A stretch of DNA of 64,000 bases from Mauremys mutica (taxonomy: Eukaryota > Chordata > Testudines > Geoemydidae): positions 32,518,203-32,582,202 of the forward strand of contig NC_059084.1 of the NCBI RefSeq assembly GCF_020497125.1, read 5' to 3'. Below the pieces are notes generated by a model. The model did no database searches. It was not told where the DNA came from and saw only the letters and a list, made by a program, of their open reading frames with translations. Positions 58,822 to 64,000 of this stretch are shown here, in pieces. Numbering within the stretch: the first letter of the stretch is position 1; every line of letters begins with the position of its first letter. The translations under genes and the position numbers were made by a program.

Positions 58822-60780
58822 CTGAAATTCACAAGGAAATAATGTATTTCTGACTTGAACTCATTGGAAGAGATAAAGATGGTCTGAAGGTTTCCTCCGA
58901 CAATTCCAAACTCCCCAAGAGTTCAGGTAAGCAGCATGTTTTGAAGAAAGGAAGTAGAAGTGTGGGATTGTTTTGAATCTTTTAGCACTGAGTGGAAGAG
59001 GACTAGAAGGAAGGGGTAAATGGCTGAAAGTCCTTCACAAAGGGGCTAGAAGACAGGGAGCTATAGAAGGTTTGAGTCTAACAAAAGATCTTCTAATGCC
59101 TGAAATAAAATGGTCTCTGAAAATCCTGACAGTGGGGCAAAGAAGAGGGCGGTGTGCTGAGGAAGCTTTGGCCTGCAACCAGTATATTGGACCAGTTCCT
59201 CAAGCTTGAAAAATGGAGTGGAGAGGTATTCAATCCACAGCTGGCTGACACTGTCCCAGTGACTGATATGAATAAGTGACACTGTTCATTTATACCTATA
59301 CAAAAAGACCTCTATCCCAAGTACTAAGTGCCTCTACCACCAACCTTAAATGACTGTTGTTATTATTGGTATCATAGTAGTGCCTGAAGATCTGTACACA
59401 CACAGCAGGAGACAGCTCCTATCCCAAAAGGTTTATACGAAAACAGAAGACAAGCTATGGGTGGGAGGAAAGAAGTATTACCCCCGCTTCGCAGATGATG
59501 AACTGGGGCCCTTTGGTCTTTAGTCATCACCTGGAGTTGATAACCACTGGTATTATCTGCTGATCATTTCCCCCTGGTGATAGACAGACATCATGTGTAC
59601 ATGTAGATTCTGACATTACGAAAGGATTAGCAACTTTTGGTGCAGTAGACCATGAGGCTTACTCCAGTTCCCTGCATGCAATGGAAGAGGTAGCCAGAGC
59701 TATGCTTTAGTAATTAATTTTCTTCCTAATTTACTACTCCATACTTGGTCTCTAAGGCAGAAAAGCAGCATTTCACGATCAATGGTATTAAATGGTGCAG
59801 AGCTCCTGCGGCATCAGAATGAATGCATGGCCCCTGTCTCTGAAGAGGAGAAGGTCATCCACAAGCATGACCAGTATATTCCACACTCTATACTGAAAGC
59901 TGATTGGAGGCCGTTTCCAAGCTTTTCAATTATTTTGCTTACAAATGGGAGGTCGGACACTGGGAAGTTGTTGCAAGATTGTTTGCCCTGAGTGAAGCGT
60001 TTCTTAAGCACCAACTGGGCTATTGTGTACTTTAGGGTGGCTGTTAGATTCCCTTTCACTTTGATCCCATTGCATGCACCTTTTGTGACCTTCAAATTAT
60101 TGATGATTCTGACCTCTTCACTATCCTATCCTTCCTTATACCATCTCTGTTTTCCTTCCACTCTGTCCACTTCATGGTGTCTATGTCTACCATTTCACTA
60201 GATGCCTTCTCTCTCATGCCCCTTCTGTCCCATAGCCCCACAAACTTGGTGCTTCCCTCATGCTCCACTGAGCACATCTAGAGAAAGTCCTGCTCCTCTG
60301 TAGAAGGAGTGCTGCTTCATTTCAGGTTTAACCTTTCTTCTCATAGCTTATTCGATTCTCCCTAAATACATCTCCCTCGTTCTTTGCTCATATACACTCT
60401 AAAGCAGAACCTGAACATTTATCTCAGCATTGTTACGGCAGAATAACTGTCCAAATGCATGGCATGTATGACAAACAGATTTGCTGATCTGTTGATACAG
60501 AGCGCATGAGGGCAATGCCAAGATTCGTGTGACCGCACAAATGCATGAAATGGGCTGTGTATTGTTTTTCTTAACCTTTTTGAGGTGGATGTGAATGCCT
60601 TATGGAGTGTTGCAGGGTATTACTCGTATTGTTATAGACCATGTGAAGGGTCAAGAAATGCAGGTTAGTTTGTCCTCAACTTCCTATTTCCATGCCTTTA
60701 AGGTTTGGGTGGTGCACGAGAAGGCCAGGTCTAGATACAACCTTAACTGTCGCTAAATAAAGGTATTGTTTCTGTTAGTT
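58822..60780. other. UQCC1 last intron, part
   Basis: No further UQCC1 exon, MITE or LINE is recognised here; some stretches (59480-60090) look like very old repeat but cannot be named. Confidence 0.4.
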
Positions 60781-60829
60781 CTCTAGTTTTTATACAAAGG
60801 TGACATACCTCAATGGGTCATAGGGATCA

Positions 60830-61492
60830 ATGAAGGAGGGAAACAGAGGAGACGCAAACAGGGGGAGTTTGCCTATGGTGCAGCATGGTTTGGAAGAGTC
60901 ATTTGAGGGAAGGGATGAGAAGGAGACACCACTGACCGGAAGGCATGGGATGCATTGTCCAAGGGATGAGGGTTCCACGACCACCACTCCCAAGAGGAGT
61001 AAATGGGTGGTGGTGGTTGGGGACTCCCTCCTAACGGGGACGGAGTCATCCATCTGCCATCCTGACCGGGAAACTCGAGAAGTGTGCTGCTTCCCTGGAG
61101 CTGGAATTCAGGATGTGACAGACTATCTGCTAAGACTGATCAAGCCCTCGGACTGCTACCCTTTCCTTCTTTTCCATGTGGGCACCAATGATACTGCCAA
61201 GAATGACCTTGAGCGGGTCACTGCAGACTATGTGGCTCTGGGAAGAAGGATAAAGGAGTTTAATGTGCAAGTCGTGTTCTCTTCCATCCTCCCTGTTGAA
61301 GGAAAAGGCCGAGGTAGGGACCATCGAACTGTGGAGGTAAATGTATGGTTGAGCAGGTTGTACTGGAGAGAGGGCTTTGGATTCTTCAACCATAGGATGT
61401 TGTTTCCAGAAGAAGGATTGCTAGGAAGGGCTGGGATCCACCTAAGGAAGAGAGGGAAGAGCATCTCTTCACAGGCAGGCTTGCTAACCTAG
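60830..61492 (+). pseudogene. CR1 ORF1 with SGNH-type esterase domain
   Basis: About 220 codons open. The core carries WVVVVGDSLLTGTE (block I, nucleophile Ser in GDS), FHVGTNDTAKND (block III, GTND) and GRAGIHLRKRGKSI at the end. CR1 ORF1 proteins often carry such an esterase domain. The residue three before the catalytic His, Asp in the usual DGxH box, is Ala here, so activity is doubtful. The N-terminal zinc-finger or coiled-coil part is absent or degraded. Confidence 0.8.
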
Positions 61493-61754
61493 TGAAGAGG
61501 GCTTTAGGATGGAGACCTAAGCCCTGAGGTAAGGGTGGAAGAGGGATACAGGGAGGAAACACAAGGAGGAGAGTGAAACAGAGAAGGCTTACTGATTCAT
61601 ACTGAGAAAGTAGGGCAATCAGCTACTTATCTTAGGTGCTTGTACACGAACACAAGAAGTCTTGGAAACAAGCAGGAAGAATTGGAAGTCCTGGAACAGT
61701 CAAGGAACTATGATGTGATTGGAATAACAGAGACTTGGTGGGGTAACTCACACG

Positions 61755-62432
61755 ATGAGCACTGTCATGGATGGGTATAAACTATTCAGGAAGGACAGGT
61801 GGGGGAGAAAAGGTGGAAGAGTTGCACTGTATGTAAGAGAGCAGTATGACTACTCAAAGCTCCAGTATGAAACTGGAGAAAAGCCTGTTGAGAGTCTTTG
61901 GGTTAAGTTTACAGGCGAGAGCAACAAGGATATCATGATGGGCGTCTGCTATAGACCATCAGACCAGGAGGATGAGGTAGACAAGGCTTTTTTTGGACAA
62001 CTAACAGAAGTTTCCAGATCACAGGCCCTGGTTCTCATGGAAGACTTCAATCAACCTGACATCCACTGGGAGAGAAATACAGCAGTGCACAGACAATCCA
62101 GGAAGTTTTTGGAGAGTGTTGGGGACTACTTCCTGGTGCAAGTGCTGGAGGAACCAACTAGGGGCTGTGTTCCTCTTGACCTGCTGCTCACAAACAGGGA
62201 AGAATTGGTAGGGGAAGTAGAAGTGGGTGGCAACCTGGGCAGCAGTGACCATGAGATGGTTGAGTTCAGGATCCTGACAAAAAGAAGAAAGGGGAGCAGC
62301 ACAATACAGACCCTGGACTTCAGAAAAGCAGATTTTGACTCCCTCAGGGAACTGATGGGGAGGATCCCCTGGGAGGTTAATATGAGGGGGAAAGCAGTCC
62401 AGGAGAGCTGGCTGTATTTTAAAGAAGCCTGA
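61755..62432 (+). pseudogene. CR1 ORF2 endonuclease domain
   Basis: AP-like endonuclease that nicks target DNA for reverse transcription. The N-terminus lies upstream in another frame (61630-61750, YDVIGITETWWGNS with the catalytic Glu). This open part gives GVCYRPSDQEDEVDKAFF, LVLMEDFNQPDIHW (usual GDFN reads EDFN), [15 protein letters not shown] and SSDHEMVEF (catalytic Asp-His kept). A stop follows at 62430. Confidence 0.82.
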
Positions 62433-62570
62433 TTGAGGGTGCAGCAACAAACCATCCCGATGTGTAGAGAGAATAACAAATATGGCAGGCGACCAGCTTG
62501 GCTTAACTGAGAAATCTTCGATGAGTTTAAACACAAAAAGGAAGCTTACAAGAAGTGGAAACTTGGATAG

Positions 62571-64000
62571 ATGATTAGGGAGGAGTATAAAAATATTGCT
62601 CGAGCATGCAGGGGTGTAATCAGGAAGGCCAAAGCACAATTGGAGTTGCCGCTAGCAAGGAATGTGAAGGGCAACAAGAAGGGTTTCTACAGGTATTTTA
62701 GCAACAAGAAGGTCAAGGAAAGTGTGGGACGCTTATTGAATGGTGGTGGCAACCTAGCGACAGATGACGTGGAAAAAGCTGAAGTACTCAAAGTTTTTTT
62801 TGCCTCAGTCTTCACAGACAAGGTCAGCTCCCAGACTGCTGCACTGGGCACCACAGTATGGGGAGGAGGTGAGCAGCCCTCATTGGAGAAAGAACAGGTT
62901 AAGGACTATTTAGAAAAGCTGGACATGCACAAGTCCATAGGGCCGGATGCAATGCATCTGAGGATGCTGAGGGAGTTGGATGATATGATTGCAGAGCCAT
63001 TGGCCATTATCTCTGAAAACTCGTGGTGATCGGAGGAGGTCCCGGCTAATTGGAAAAAGGCAAATATAGTGCCCATCTTTAAAAAAAAGGAAGGAGGAGA
63101 ATCTGGGGAACTACAGACAGGTCAGTCTCACCTCAGTCCCTGGAAAAATCATGGAGCAGGTCCTCAAGGAATCCATTTTGAAGCCCTTGGAGGAGAGGAA
63201 GGTGATCAGGAACAGTCAACATGGATTCACCAAGGGCAAGTCATGCCTGACCAACCTGATTGCCTTTTATGATGAGATAACTAGCTCTGTGGATACGGGG
63301 AAAGCGAAGGATGTGATATACCGTGACTTTAGCAAAGCTTTTGATACGGCCTCCCACAGTATTCTTGCCAGAAAGTTAAAGAAGTATGGACTGGATGAAT
63401 GGACTATAAAAGTGGACAGAAAGCTGATTAGATCATTGGGCTCAACGGGTAGGGATCAACGGCTCGACATCTAGTTGGCAGTCGTTATCAAGCAGAATGC
63501 CCCAGGGGTCGGTCCTGGAACCAGTTTTGTTCAACATCTTCATTAATGATCTGGATGATGGGATGGATTGCACCCTCAGCAAGTTTGTGGATTACGCTAA
63601 AATGGGAGGAGAGGTAGATATGCTAAAGGGTAGGGATAGGGTCCAGAGTGACCAAGACAAATTGGAGGACTGGGCCAAAAGAAATCTGATGAGGTTCAAC
63701 AAGGACAAGTGCAGAGTCCTGCAGTTAGGAAGGAAGAATCCCATGCACTGCTACAGGCTGGGGACCAACTGGCTAAGCGGCAGTTCTGCAGAAAAGGACC
63801 TGGGGATTACAGTGGACGAGAAGCTGTATCTGAGTCAACAGTGTGCCCTTGTTGCCAAGAAGGCTAACGGCATATTGGGCTGCATTAGTAGGAGCACTGC
63901 CAGTAGATCGAGGGAAGTGATTATTCCCCTATATTCAGCACTGGTGAGGTCACATCTGGAATATTGCATCCAGTTTTGCCCTCCCCCCCCGAAAGGATGT
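62571..64000 (+). pseudogene. CR1 ORF2 reverse transcriptase, multiply broken
   Basis: Blocks in order: [36 protein letters not shown], a frameshift near 63030, [38 protein letters not shown], a further break at 63475, then QNAPGVGPGTSFVQHL-type sequence out of frame. KFVDYAKMGG replaces the KFADDTK catalytic box near 63586. The sequence is cut off inside the ..PPPRKDV region at the window end. Confidence 0.82.

Larger units (their letters stand above)
60800..64000 (+). mobile_element. CR1 LINE with ORF1 and ORF2, cut by the window edge
   Basis: The longest CR1 in the window: ORF1 (60830-61492), a short inter-ORF gap, and ORF2 from about 61630 to past 64000. It inserted in the UQCC1 intron opposite to that gene. 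Frames break near 61750, 62440, 63030-63150 and 63475. The 3' end is outside the window. Confidence 0.92.

Overview
The window is vertebrate nuclear DNA. Genes are split by long introns, there is a CpG-dense promoter, and most remaining sequence is transposon-derived. The mix of CR1 LINEs of several ages, hAT-type DNA elements with 8-bp target duplications, 200-300 bp inverted-repeat MITEs and DIRS tyrosine-recombinase retrotransposons points to a non-avian sauropsid. A turtle is most likely (inference), with a crocodilian as the alternative.

Three host genes lie on the minus strand in the order UQCC1 - FAM83C - EIF6 (right to left), the same neighbourhood and orientation as human 20q11. EIF6 (23067 down to 6766) can be read completely: six coding exons giving a 245-residue 60S anti-association factor, the last exon contributing only 10 coding bases. 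FAM83C (45376 down to 27900) can be read completely as four coding exons giving 604 residues: a DUF1669 casein-kinase-1 anchoring domain plus two C-terminal TLGHS repeats. UQCC1, a mitochondrial complex III assembly factor, contributes only its last exon (58821-58687); the rest lies beyond the right edge.

The mobile-element layout is as follows. A degraded CR1 opens the window (299-2980). EIF6 introns carry old LINE fragments, a pogo-like MITE, a 3-kb DIRS copy (15029-18240), a hairpin-rich MITE (19123-19418), a three-level nest of LINE, MITE and hAT (20330-22190) and a 51-bp minisatellite beside the promoter. The EIF6-FAM83C spacer holds a hAT element split by a CR1 (24207-25550), and a MITE ends 19 bp past the FAM83C stop codon. 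FAM83C introns hold four substantial CR1/LINE copies, a hAT element with a perfect 8-bp duplication (40609-41689) and a decayed Ty3/gypsy element. The 13-kb FAM83C-UQCC1 gap holds a palindrome-rich hAT element (47668-48201), an LTR-like block, a DIRS fragment and a longer DIRS copy with gag, RT, RNase H and partial recombinase (49879-55235). The right end is a CR1 with an ORF1 esterase domain and ORF2 (60800-64000+).

Every transposon coding region seen is broken by frameshifts, stops or catalytic changes. I found no operon, CRISPR, phage or other new gene system. The points worth attention are nested insertions, unusual palindromic elements, and host-gene architecture shaped by repeats.
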